Shown piece after piece: positions 1 to 5,506 of a stretch of 12,275 nucleotides of DNA. The first letter of the stretch is position 1. Every line of letters begins with the position of its first letter. The position numbers and the translations under genes are program-made. A model generated the notes under the pieces. That model was not told the DNA's origin. It saw nothing but the letters and a program-made list of their open reading frames with translations, and made no database searches. This stretch comes from Anaeroplasma sp902783745. GTDB lineage: Bacteria; Bacillota_I; Bacilli_A; Acholeplasmatales; Anaeroplasmataceae. The DNA lies in the NCBI GenBank assembly GCA_946617655.1, contig CAMOKL010000038.1, forward strand, positions 1 through 12,275, given 5' to 3'.

Positions 1-214
1 AGCCAAAAGGAGTTTTCACAGCTCTATAATAAATTCCTTTTCGATATCTTATAAATTCATCATGTTTTTCTTCATATCTATTAATGTATTCATTAATAAC
101 ATTTACATTTGTGTGATAGCCTGCCAAGACATACTCACAAATATCTTTGCTATAAATTGGCGTACCAATATTATATTTATTAACATATTTATCAATCAAA
201 TCAATAATATTCAT
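1..214 (-). CDS. AbiEi-like (DUF6088-type) antitoxin, N-terminal part, runs off left edge
   Basis: This is the first 71 residues of a minus-strand gene whose 3' end lies outside the window. The start is well supported: an AAGGAGG ribosome site stands 8 nt before the ATG, and a TTGATT-N17-TATAAT promoter lies upstream. The N-terminus looks like a small winged helix (about residues 1-60) ending in a KGIYYRAVKTPFG segment. That matches in position and pattern the QGVYYIPKETILG segment of the complete AbiEi-like protein at 2828-3442, so the two are probably paralogues. In this family the protein is the DNA-binding antitoxin and autorepressor of a type IV toxin-antitoxin pair, and an AbiEii nucleotidyltransferase usually follows. 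The partner would lie just left of the window and is not seen. The family call rests on this short N-terminus only. Confidence 0.6.
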   Translation of the reverse strand, partial: MNIIDLIDKYVNKYNIGTPIYSKDICEYVLAGYHTNVNVINEYINRYEEKHDEFIRYRKGIYYRAVKTPFG

Positions 215-243
215 AGATTATGCCTCCTTGTTATATTTTTGTC

Positions 244-297
244 ATAATAATCCAATTATTTCAACATTATTATAACAGTATTTAACATAAAAATCAA
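244..297 (-). promoter_or_regulatory. Promoter and candidate operator of the left-edge AbiEi-like gene
   Basis: On the minus strand, TTGATT (292-297) and TATAAT (269-274) are spaced by exactly 17 nt. A perfect 8-bp inverted repeat, ATAATAAT (244-251) with ATTATTAT (266-273), overlaps the -10 box and the transcript start. AbiEi-family antitoxins are known to repress their own promoters by binding inverted repeats there, so this is a plausible operator. In such AT-rich DNA the repeat could be chance. Confidence 0.55.
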
Positions 298-337
298 ACA
301 TATTAATCAAGAAACAGCATTTAAAAGGCGTTTTTAG

Positions 338-368
338 GCAAAAAAAGCCTCAGATTACTCTGAGACTT
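338..368 (-). terminator. Intrinsic terminator after the kinase operon (tRNA-Glu terminator-like copy)
   Basis: The minus-strand hairpin has arms AAGTCTCAGA (359-368) and TCTGAGGCTT (345-354), a GTAA loop and one G-U pair. It runs into a T-tract (346-340). Its left arm and the sequence before it resemble the terminators at 1789-1812 and 3519-3542. It ends transcription of the HTH-kinase operon and insulates the AbiEi-like gene to the left. Confidence 0.8.
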
Positions 369-412
369 GAATTATAAAGATGGTGAACTATAGGGCTCAT
401 TAGAGGAAACCA
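360..412 (-). repeat. Degenerate tRNA 3' end plus terminator arm (repeat copy C)
   Basis: Read on the minus strand this segment ends in TTCACCA (381-387), followed by a spacer and ATTCAAGTCTCAG (360-372). That 13-mer is identical at 1804-1816, and the 25-nt stretch starting at CCA matches the second copy at 21 of 25 positions. The real tRNA-Glu(CTC) has the same layout: GGTCACCA, a spacer of the same size, then ATCCAAGTTTTAG. Upstream of CCA only scattered similarity to a T-arm/acceptor remains and no tRNA can be folded. It looks like an att-type remnant or duplicated tRNA tail. The match to tRNA itself is weak; the match between the two spacer and terminator parts is good. Confidence 0.5.
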
Positions 413-443
413 ATAATCACTGAAAATATTTAAAAATTTCTAA

Positions 444-1319
444 CTATTGCAAATTCTTATCTATTATTATATCTTTTCTTGCTCTAATTATTTTCTTTAA
501 AAATTCCTTATGATTTTCAGAAATATAATTAACACTATTTATCAATTCATTAATCTTTTCAATGTTAATTTTACCAGCAATCCTTTTTAAAGCGTCATCA
601 CAAGCTTTATATGAGTGTGATGAAATAAATTCATAATAGTTTATTCTTTTATTATTGAACATAATTGCTGAAGTTGGAAAATCATATATTCTAGCATTGA
701 ATTTTTGTTTATCTTTTAATATTCCCTCAATACTCTTATTATCTAGTTTAGGAAATAGACAAGAGCCACAATCATATATTGGTGCTAACTTAATACTATC
801 TAATTCCTGATTATACAAAAATCCCCAATTGCCATTATGTCTATCCCAATTACCTATTAATGCATCTATTACAAACATATTCCAAAAATGATTTGATAAT
901 TCTACTGGATCCATTAACCCTTGCTTTTCAATTGTTTCCAATATATCATTTAGTTCAGTACCATAACCATTAGAATTCGAATCAATGATTTGATTTTTTA
1001 CGGATGCAAAATCTTTTAATATAAAGCCGTTCTTTTCGAAATCTTTACATGCAACTGATACTCTTTCCACATTATGATATGTGAATGTACCTAATAAAGT
1101 ATCTTGCGTATTCATTCCCAACATTTTAAATATATTAGATCCAAGATATTCAGATATAGAACTGTTAGCGTATGATAATTCTTCATTTTTAGTAGCGTGT
1201 TGTGGAAGCTTAAGCATATATAACTCGTTATCAATAATTATTGATAATTTATTTCCATTTGCACCACCATATGTTTTTTTCTTTGTAGGATAATCATTAA
1301 AATTATAAATTCTATTCAT
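444..1319 (-). CDS. HipA/CtkA-like Ser/Thr protein kinase (putative toxin)
   Basis: A stand-alone HipA-fold kinase of about 291 residues. Numbered from the first of two adjacent Met codons (1322), it shows a glycine-rich loop TYGGANGNK (17-25), an ATP-binding Lys in YMLKLP (K38), a catalytic loop NWDRHNGN (158-165, with D160, H162 and N165), and the metal-binding Asp of APIYDCGS (D184). It is shorter than classical HipA (about 440 residues) because the N-terminal subdomain is absent, as in CtkA and in HipT of HipBST systems. In those families the kinase phosphorylates host proteins such as aminoacyl-tRNA synthetases and arrests growth. The upstream HTH gene ends 1 nt before the first ATG, and GAGG, which overlaps that stop codon, is 7 nt from the second ATG (1319). 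The second ATG is therefore preferred and translation is probably coupled. Substrate is not known. The kinase call is firm; the toxin role is inferred. Confidence 0.8.
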   Translation of the reverse strand: MNRIYNFNDYPTKKKTYGGANGNKLSIIIDNELYMLKLPQHATKNEELSYANSSISEYLGSNIFKMLGMNTQDTLLGTFTYHNVERVSVACKDFEKNGFILKDFASVKNQIIDSNSNGYGTELNDILETIEKQGLMDPVELSNHFWNMFVIDALIGNWDRHNGNWGFLYNQELDSIKLAPIYDCGSCLFPKLDNKSIEGILKDKQKFNARIYDFPTSAIMFNNKRINYYEFISSHSYKACDDALKRIAGKINIEKINELINSVNYISENHKEFLKKIIRARKDIIIDKNLQ

Positions 1320-1323
1320 CATT

Positions 1324-1722
1324 TTACCTCAAATACTTATTTCTTAAATAATTAGCATGCTCAGAAGAAATTAAATGTTCAACTTCACATACGTTTATAT
1401 TACTATTAAGTTCAAGCAAATAACAATCATAAAAATCACCCTTATGTCTTCTACATTTTTTTAAATTATCTATACTATTTTTCAAAAATATAGGAACATT
1501 TTTTTCAAATTCAGGTTTGTATATTTCTTGTTTCATTTCTAATAATTCTTCTATTGAAACCCCCAGTACTTTCGATAAAGAAAGTAAAGTTTTTCCAGAG
1601 CAATCATACAAGCTACTTTTTCCAGAATAAATATCATTTAAAGTTGATAATGGAATATTACTTAATTTAGAAATCCTATAAATACTTAATTTTTTGTCAC
1701 TAGTATAATTTACCAATTCCAT
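1324..1722 (-). CDS. XRE-family HTH regulator, probable antitoxin partner of the kinase
   Basis: A 132-residue protein with an N-terminal XRE/HipB-like helix-turn-helix (about residues 9-60, including KLSIYRISKLSNIPLSTLND and a LGVSIEELLEM end). A C-terminal region of about 65 residues follows, with a DFYDCYLLELNSNINVCEVE stretch and an HANYLRNKYL end. The start at 1722 is preferred over the longer frame from 1773 because GGAAGG lies 9 nt before it, whereas the upstream ATGs fall on or before the -10 box. It is followed almost without gap by the HipA-like kinase, the usual antitoxin-first order of hipBA-type loci. It probably represses its own promoter, where a palindrome is seen, and may also neutralise the kinase. 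Whether the C-terminal region does the neutralising is unknown. Confidence 0.75.
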   Translation of the reverse strand: MELVNYTSDKKLSIYRISKLSNIPLSTLNDIYSGKSSLYDCSGKTLLSLSKVLGVSIEELLEMKQEIYKPEFEKNVPIFLKNSIDNLKKCRRHKGDFYDCYLLELNSNINVCEVEHLISSEHANYLRNKYLR

Positions 1723-1744
1723 ATTGTCACATCCTTCCATCAAT

Positions 1745-1773
1745 ATTATAACGGATAACCGATATAAAAACAA
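1745..1773 (-). promoter_or_regulatory. Promoter and palindromic operator of the HTH-kinase operon
   Basis: A minus-strand promoter TTGTTT-N17-TATAAT has its -10 at 1745-1750 and its -35 at about 1768-1773. An imperfect 20-bp palindrome (1747-1766, arms TATAACGG and CCGATATA, 16 of 20 positions symmetric) covers the -10 and most of the spacer. This is where an autorepressing XRE protein would block RNA polymerase. The CGG/CCG core stands out in the AT-rich surroundings. Confidence 0.6.
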
Positions 1774-1780
1774 GTTTTAT

Positions 1781-1812
1781 AAAAATAAAAGTCCCAGAAT
1801 TAACTGAGACTT
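1781..1812 (-). terminator. Intrinsic terminator after abiEii (tRNA-Glu terminator-like copy)
   Basis: The minus-strand hairpin pairs AAGTCTCAG (1804-1812) with CTGGGACTT (1789-1797), has a 6-nt loop and one G-U pair, and is followed by TTTTATTTTTATAA. It closes the AbiE operon and separates it from the HTH-kinase promoter about 10 bp further on. Confidence 0.8.
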
Positions 1813-1856
1813 GAATTTTTAAAATGGAGAACCATTCGTAGGAGCACCCGGAACCA
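1804..1856 (-). repeat. Degenerate tRNA 3' end plus terminator arm (repeat copy B)
   Basis: On the minus strand CGAATGGTTCTCCA (ending at 1825) matches CGTATGGGTCACCA of tRNA-Glu(CTC) at 11 of 14 positions. The next 21 nt match the sequence downstream of that tRNA at 17 of 21. The shared 13-mer ATTCAAGTCTCAG (1804-1816) is exact in copy C. Further 5' no anticodon or D arm can be folded. It reads as a diverged copy of the tRNA-Glu tail and terminator, fitting an attachment-site duplication, but drift of an unrelated tRNA remnant is possible. Confidence 0.55.
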
Positions 1857-1892
1857 CTTTACGATATTAAGCCATTTTCTTAAAAGTGGTTC
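1851..1892. repeat. 10-bp perfect inverted repeat downstream of abiEii
   Basis: GAACCACTTT (1851-1860) and AAAGTGGTTC (1883-1892) are perfect reverse complements around a 22-nt loop. Two more C-G pairs are possible across a one-base bulge. It lies in the 3' untranslated part of the AbiE transcript, between the abiEii stop and the terminator, just before the tRNA-like remnant. A smaller CATAC/GTATG hairpin follows the stop codon. It could be an RNA structure or a recombinase-binding repeat. No T-tract follows it, so it is not itself a terminator. Confidence 0.6.
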
Positions 1893-1914
1893 GGATACAT
1901 ACATTGTATGGTTA

Positions 1915-2841
1915 TTATGATTTATCAAATTCATCTAGTTGATTATTATCTATCATACTTTCTAATATTTCTATTACAGTATCGTAAGTATATTTTTGAG
2001 CATCATCCTGATCAACCAATTTTGAAGTAATATTAATATAATCATCCTCGTAATATCTTTCTTTGATTATTTTATTAACGATTTCTTTGATTGAAATACC
2101 ATCCTTACATGATAAACATGATGGATTAGTTTTTCTACATTCTCTTACTTCTTTAATTAATGATGATATTGAGTTAATATCAATAACTTTAGATAATTTG
2201 TATAAATCATATAGATGCCTTGAATTTCTATCCACTTTACCAGATAAATAATAATCACATATTGCAAATATCTTATCTATGAATGTTCTTTCGAGTGATT
2301 GAACTTTCACAATAAAAGGATTCAATTCATATCTTTCGATTATATCATTTCTATTTATACTTTTTAAATAATCATAAATATATGTACTACATTCTTTTTC
2401 AACATATGGAAAAGATGGTATTTGTAATGCTACTTCAACCACTATACTTTCCTTTAAAATACTCGTATTAAAAGACTGATTATAATTTATTAAATATCGG
2501 TTAAAATCTCTTCTACTTCTAGTTTCATCCAAATTAGAAATATTCATATTCATTTCTTCTGAAATTTTTTGTATTTCTTTTTTTAGTGATTTTCTTTTTG
2601 AGTCACCTACCTTACCATTGTAATTAAGATCAATATCTTCTGAATATCTAGATATAATTTTATGGCATTTAGATAAAGATGTTCCACCCTTAAAAATAAT
2701 GTTATTATCATATTCAACAAGTCTTTTTAAAAGCATCATAGAATAAAAATCTTTTTCTATAATTGCTTCCATCAATCCTAATTTTTCACTTGTATTTATA
2801 ATTATTGTTTTTAAATCTTCTTTATTATCAAACAAATTCAT
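1915..2841 (-). CDS. AbiEii/AbiGii-family nucleotidyltransferase (DUF1814), type IV toxin
   Basis: A 308-residue member of the DNA polymerase-beta-like nucleotidyltransferase superfamily. Visible motifs are EKDF (29-32), the hallmark FKGGTSLSK (50-58) and SEDIDL (67-72) with the two metal-binding aspartates, followed by an LER-FIDK-like segment near residue 185 that is typical of the family. Family members in AbiE systems inhibit growth and abort phage infection. The MenT relatives add nucleotides to tRNA 3' ends, so tRNA is a plausible target here. The start codon lies 14 nt inside the upstream antitoxin gene, so translation is probably coupled. All catalytic residues that can be judged are intact. 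A GTP- or phage-related role cannot be read from the sequence. Confidence 0.88.
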   Translation of the reverse strand: MNLFDNKEDLKTIIINTSEKLGLMEAIIEKDFYSMMLLKRLVEYDNNIIFKGGTSLSKCHKIISRYSEDIDLNYNGKVGDSKRKSLKKEIQKISEEMNMNISNLDETRSRRDFNRYLINYNQSFNTSILKESIVVEVALQIPSFPYVEKECSTYIYDYLKSINRNDIIERYELNPFIVKVQSLERTFIDKIFAICDYYLSGKVDRNSRHLYDLYKLSKVIDINSISSLIKEVRECRKTNPSCLSCKDGISIKEIVNKIIKERYYEDDYINITSKLVDQDDAQKYTYDTVIEILESMIDNNQLDEFDKS

Positions 2842-3442
2842 ATAAAAGCCTACTTTCTATTAATCTTTTAGAAGTTTTAGATGGATAATTAGTAATTAAA
2901 TCTAATATAATATTTTTATTTAAATTTTTATCCTTAATATATTTTTTTAGAGTATCAATGTTATCATTTATATCATTAATATTTGCATTATTAATAAATT
3001 CTAGGAACTGAGCCTCTAAATAATTATTTCTATTTATAGTAGCATATGGTTTTCTTAGAATTATTTTTTTATTTTTTAATGTGATTTTTCTTACTCTACT
3101 CTTTTCTTTATTTGTTACTATTTCATAAACAAATGGTACTTGAGTAGTTATACCAAGCTTATTATAAAATGATAAGCCAGAGAAATATCCATAAATTTCA
3201 TTATCATCACTAATATATTTTCTATAAATTACATCATTAATAGATAGTGTACTTTTACCCAATATTGTTTCTTTAGGAATATAATAAACTCCTTGTGAAT
3301 ACTTTTCTATGATTCCTTGACTATTATATCTAGATAATTGTTTTCTAAGATTATCATATGATATTTCAGGAATAGAAAGTTCTTCTGTTAATATTGGTTT
3401 ATTAGTTCCATACTTATTTAATAAATAATCAATTAGAATCAT
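2828..3442 (-). CDS. AbiEi-like antitoxin/transcriptional regulator (DUF6088 type)
   Basis: A 204-residue protein whose first 60 residues form a winged-helix-like domain (LTEELSIPEISYDNLRKQLS then EKYSQGVYYIPKE). A longer C-terminal part follows with a GYFSGLSFYNKLGITTQVP segment typical of AbiEi/AbiEi_4-like antitoxins. It is first in a two-gene operon and overlaps the AbiEii toxin start by 14 nt, the standard order of type IV pairs. In this family the protein neutralises indirectly and represses its own promoter. A TTGACA-N17-TAAACT promoter and two inverted repeats lie upstream. The start at 3442 is supported by a GGTGG-type ribosome site 9 nt before it; the site is weak. Confidence 0.8.
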   Translation of the reverse strand: MILIDYLLNKYGTNKPILTEELSIPEISYDNLRKQLSRYNSQGIIEKYSQGVYYIPKETILGKSTLSINDVIYRKYISDDNEIYGYFSGLSFYNKLGITTQVPFVYEIVTNKEKSRVRKITLKNKKIILRKPYATINRNNYLEAQFLEFINNANINDINDNIDTLKKYIKDKNLNKNIILDLITNYPSKTSKRLIESRLLYEFV

Positions 3443-3462
3443 AGTTCATCACCACCATCTAT

Positions 3463-3502
3463 AGTTTACAATTATAAATTATTTTTGTCAATATTTGTGA
3501 CA
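3463..3502 (-). promoter_or_regulatory. Promoter and candidate operators of the AbiE operon
   Basis: On the minus strand TTGACA (3486-3491) and TAAACT (3463-3468) are 17 nt apart. An imperfect 18-bp palindrome (3463-3480, 14 of 18 symmetric, centre AATT) covers the -10. A TGTCA (3486-3490)/TGACA (3498-3502) inverted repeat covers the -35. Two operators fit what is known of AbiEi autoregulation. Confidence 0.55.
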
Positions 3503-3509
3503 TATTTAA

Positions 3510-3542
3510 AAAAAATAAAAGTCTTAGATTTCTCTAAAACTT
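3510..3542 (-). terminator. Intrinsic terminator of tRNA-Glu(CTC)
   Basis: The minus-strand arms AAGTTTTAGA (3533-3542) and TCTAAGACTT (3519-3528) form a 10-bp stem with one G-U pair and a GAAA loop, followed by TTTTATTTTTTTT. It ends the gltX-tRNA transcript. Diverged copies of this hairpin recur at 345-368 and 1789-1812. Confidence 0.85.
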
Positions 3543-3554
3543 GGATTTTTAAAC

Positions 3555-3631
3555 TGGTGACCCATACGGGATTCGAACCCATAAATGACGCCTTGAGAGG
3601 GCGCTGTGTTAAACCATTTCACCAATGGGCC
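3555..3631 (-). tRNA. tRNA-Glu (anticodon CTC)
   Basis: A 77-nt tRNA with encoded CCA. The acceptor stem pairs GGCCCAT with ATGGGTC, and the D arm is closed by GTG/CAC. The anticodon stem is GCGCC/GGCGT around loop CTCTCAA, so the anticodon is CTC (reads GAG). The T arm is ATGGG/CCCGT around TTCGAAT, and the discriminator is A. It lies 67 bp after the stop of gltX on the same strand and is followed by its own terminator. The accessory toxin-antitoxin region begins at its 3' end. The other glutamate tRNA in the window (12052-12127) has anticodon TTC. Confidence 0.93.
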
Positions 3632-3634
3632 ACA

Positions 3635-3664
3635 TATATATGCGTTTTTAATCACGCATATATA
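3635..3664. repeat. 11-bp perfect inverted repeat in the tRNA-Glu(CTC) leader
   Basis: TATATATGCGT (3635-3645) and ACGCATATATA (3654-3664) pair perfectly around an 8-nt loop, ending 3 nt from the tRNA 5' end. There is no T-tract on either side, so it is not an intrinsic terminator for gltX. A weak TTGTAA-N16-TATTAT promoter may lie just upstream on the minus strand. It could be a processing or leader structure, or a protein site. Confidence 0.6.
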
Positions 3665-3698
3665 ATAATATCATATTTTATTAATTTTACAAGAAAAA

Positions 3699-5390
3699 TT
3701 ATTTGGATAAAATATCAATTGTTACATTTACTCTTCTTAATACTTCATCATATCCTAATATTTTTTGAACATAATAAATATTTGGTGTACTCTTTCTTCC
3801 TGCGATTGCAAGTCTTATAAAGCCTGCCGCATCACCAACTTGTCCATAATATTCATCAGGATTATCCTTATAAGCTTTTCTATCAGATGTAAATTTCATA
3901 GATTCAGCGATTTGTTTCATATTTTCAAACCACTCTTCTTCAGTTACATCTAAATTGTAGTTTTCCATATACTTCTTAAGGAATTCTACAACAACAGCCT
4001 TGCTAACTTCTTTAGTATCTTTTTTACCAACCTTTACAGTAAGGTCTAATGATGATTTATCAATTGAATCATAAACATCACTATACATAAATGAAATAAT
4101 AGGATAAATGTCAGAGTACTTAGCATAATCCTTACGAGGATTTTCTTTTTCTCTTTCAATATTTAAAATGCTTGTAAAGAATTCTTTATTTCTACTAATT
4201 CTATTTGCGAATTCAGGTTCATAAATAGATGCCCAATCTAATACCTCGTCTGCAAGTACACTTGCCTTACGGTAAGCCATTCTTTCTTTAGAAATAGATT
4301 CAACCTTTTCTAAATCAAATAAAGCCCCATCTAATGACATCTTTTCAAATGATAACATGAAATCATTATAAGACTTGTCTTTATTTTGATCTCTCCATTC
4401 TTCATAATTAGAATTTGCGATTGTTAATAAATATTCAATGAATCCATATTTAGGATATCCACTCTTTAAGAAGAATTCTACTGCTGCCTCATTATCCTTT
4501 CTTTTTGAAAGCTTTCTTCTAACACCATTATCAACCTTCATAATTACAGGGAAATGCGCATAACGAGGACGTTTAAATCCTAATGTATCAAATAATTCTA
4601 GGTGAATTGGTAATGATGGTAACCATTCCTCACCTCTTGTTACAACAGTTGTATGCATAAAATGATCATCACATAAATGAGCAAAGTGATATGTAGGAAG
4701 ACCATCTCCCTTAAGGATTACTATATCCTGATCGTTTTCAGTTAATTCTAAATCTCCTCTTATCTCATCATGGAATGCAATCTTATTATTATGATTACCC
4801 ATTGATTTAAAACGAATAATATATGGATCTCCATTCTTTATTCTATTATATGCTTCATCAATTGGATAATCTCTATATATAGCATATTTACCATAGTATC
4901 CTGGTATTTCTTTTCTTGCAGTTTGTTCTTCTCTTAACTTTGCTAATTCTTCTGATGTTGCAAAGCATGGATATGCTCTACCTATTTCAATTAAATACTT
5001 AATTACAGTATTATAAATTTCTGCACGATTTGACTGCTTATAAGGACCATAACTACCCTTTTCTTCAGTATCAGATATATATCCCTCATCAGGTATTACA
5101 CCAAATACCTTTAATTGTTTAACGAGTTCAGCACCTGAACCTTCAATTTCACGCTTAGTATCAGTATCTTCTAGTCTAATATAGAAAACACCACCGCTTT
5201 GTTTAGCAAAACGATATGATACTAATGATGTAAATAATGAACCTGTATGTAGGAATCCTGTTGGTGATGGTGCAAATCTTGTTACCATTGCATTAGGATT
5301 TAAATTTCTTTCTGGATATCTTTCTTCTAAATCTTTAATTGTAGATTTTATATTTGGAAATATTAAATCTGCTAAATCCTTATTTGTCAT
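3699..5390 (-). CDS. gltX: Glutamyl-tRNA synthetase
   Basis: GluRS charges tRNA-Glu with glutamate in the cytoplasm. The 563-residue protein has a class I catalytic core with the HIGH-type motif PSPTGFLHTGSLF (H48-T-G50) and the ATP-binding KLSKR (293-297, following GVRR). A tRNA-binding helical C-terminal half follows. It belongs to the longer clostridial-type GluRS, with an N-terminal extension of about 35 residues (MTNKDLADLIFPNIK...) before the Rossmann fold; ordinary bacterial GluRS is about 480-490 residues. The frame can be opened at a GTG (5399), but that GTG is part of the AGAGGTG ribosome site, so the ATG at 5390 is the start. It is preceded by a strong promoter with a palindrome and followed by a glutamate tRNA on the same strand. 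Whether it also charges tRNA-Gln is not visible. Confidence 0.96.
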   Translation of the reverse strand: MTNKDLADLIFPNIKSTIKDLEERYPERNLNPNAMVTRFAPSPTGFLHTGSLFTSLVSYRFAKQSGGVFYIRLEDTDTKREIEGSGAELVKQLKVFGVIPDEGYISDTEEKGSYGPYKQSNRAEIYNTVIKYLIEIGRAYPCFATSEELAKLREEQTARKEIPGYYGKYAIYRDYPIDEAYNRIKNGDPYIIRFKSMGNHNNKIAFHDEIRGDLELTENDQDIVILKGDGLPTYHFAHLCDDHFMHTTVVTRGEEWLPSLPIHLELFDTLGFKRPRYAHFPVIMKVDNGVRRKLSKRKDNEAAVEFFLKSGYPKYGFIEYLLTIANSNYEEWRDQNKDKSYNDFMLSFEKMSLDGALFDLEKVESISKERMAYRKASVLADEVLDWASIYEPEFANRISRNKEFFTSILNIEREKENPRKDYAKYSDIYPIISFMYSDVYDSIDKSSLDLTVKVGKKDTKEVSKAVVVEFLKKYMENYNLDVTEEEWFENMKQIAESMKFTSDRKAYKDNPDEYYGQVGDAAGFIRLAIAGRKSTPNIYYVQKILGYDEVLRRVNVTIDILSK

Positions 5391-5414
5391 ATAATTCACC
5401 TCTTAAAATAATCT

Positions 5415-5448
5415 ACTCTATTATATTAAAATAATAGAGTTTTTTCAA
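5415..5448 (-). promoter_or_regulatory. gltX promoter overlapped by a perfect palindrome
   Basis: The minus-strand promoter is TTGAAA (5443-5448), 17-nt spacer, TATAAT (5420-5425). A perfect 10-bp inverted repeat, ACTCTATTAT (5415-5424) and ATAATAGAGT (5431-5440) around 6 nt, covers the -10 and most of the spacer. Transcription should start near 5413, so the repeat is mostly outside the RNA and would act as a DNA operator. The regulator is unknown. Confidence 0.7.
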
Positions 5449-5463
5449 GAAATATAAAATCAT

Positions 5464-5497
5464 TGAAAAATAAAAAATTGCTTCAACGAAGCAATTT
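5464..5497 (-). terminator. Intrinsic terminator of the small lipoprotein gene
   Basis: The minus-strand stem AAATTGCTTC/GAAGCAATTT (5488-5497 with 5475-5484) has a GTT loop and is followed by TTTATTTTT. It lies 10 nt after the lipoprotein stop and upstream of the gltX promoter. Confidence 0.85.
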
Positions 5498-5506
5498 ATT
5501 ATAAAT

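Noticed and set aside
1840..1895. Integron attC-like site between same-orientation TA cassettes
   Set aside because: The inverted repeat and cassette order recall integron arrays, but the arms do not fit the RYYYAAC/GTTRRRY core sites and no IntI gene is visible.
338..3590. CRISPR array
   Set aside because: The repeated segments number only three, are over 1.4 kb apart, diverged, and tied to terminators. There are no regular spacers.
3635..3664. Intrinsic terminator of gltX
   Set aside because: The stem is good but no T-tract follows on either strand, so read-through into tRNA-Glu(CTC) is more likely.
3485..3820. A 111-residue plus-strand open frame
   Set aside because: It runs through the AbiE promoter region, the tRNA-Glu(CTC) terminator, the tRNA itself and the end of gltX in antisense, without a ribosome site or domain.
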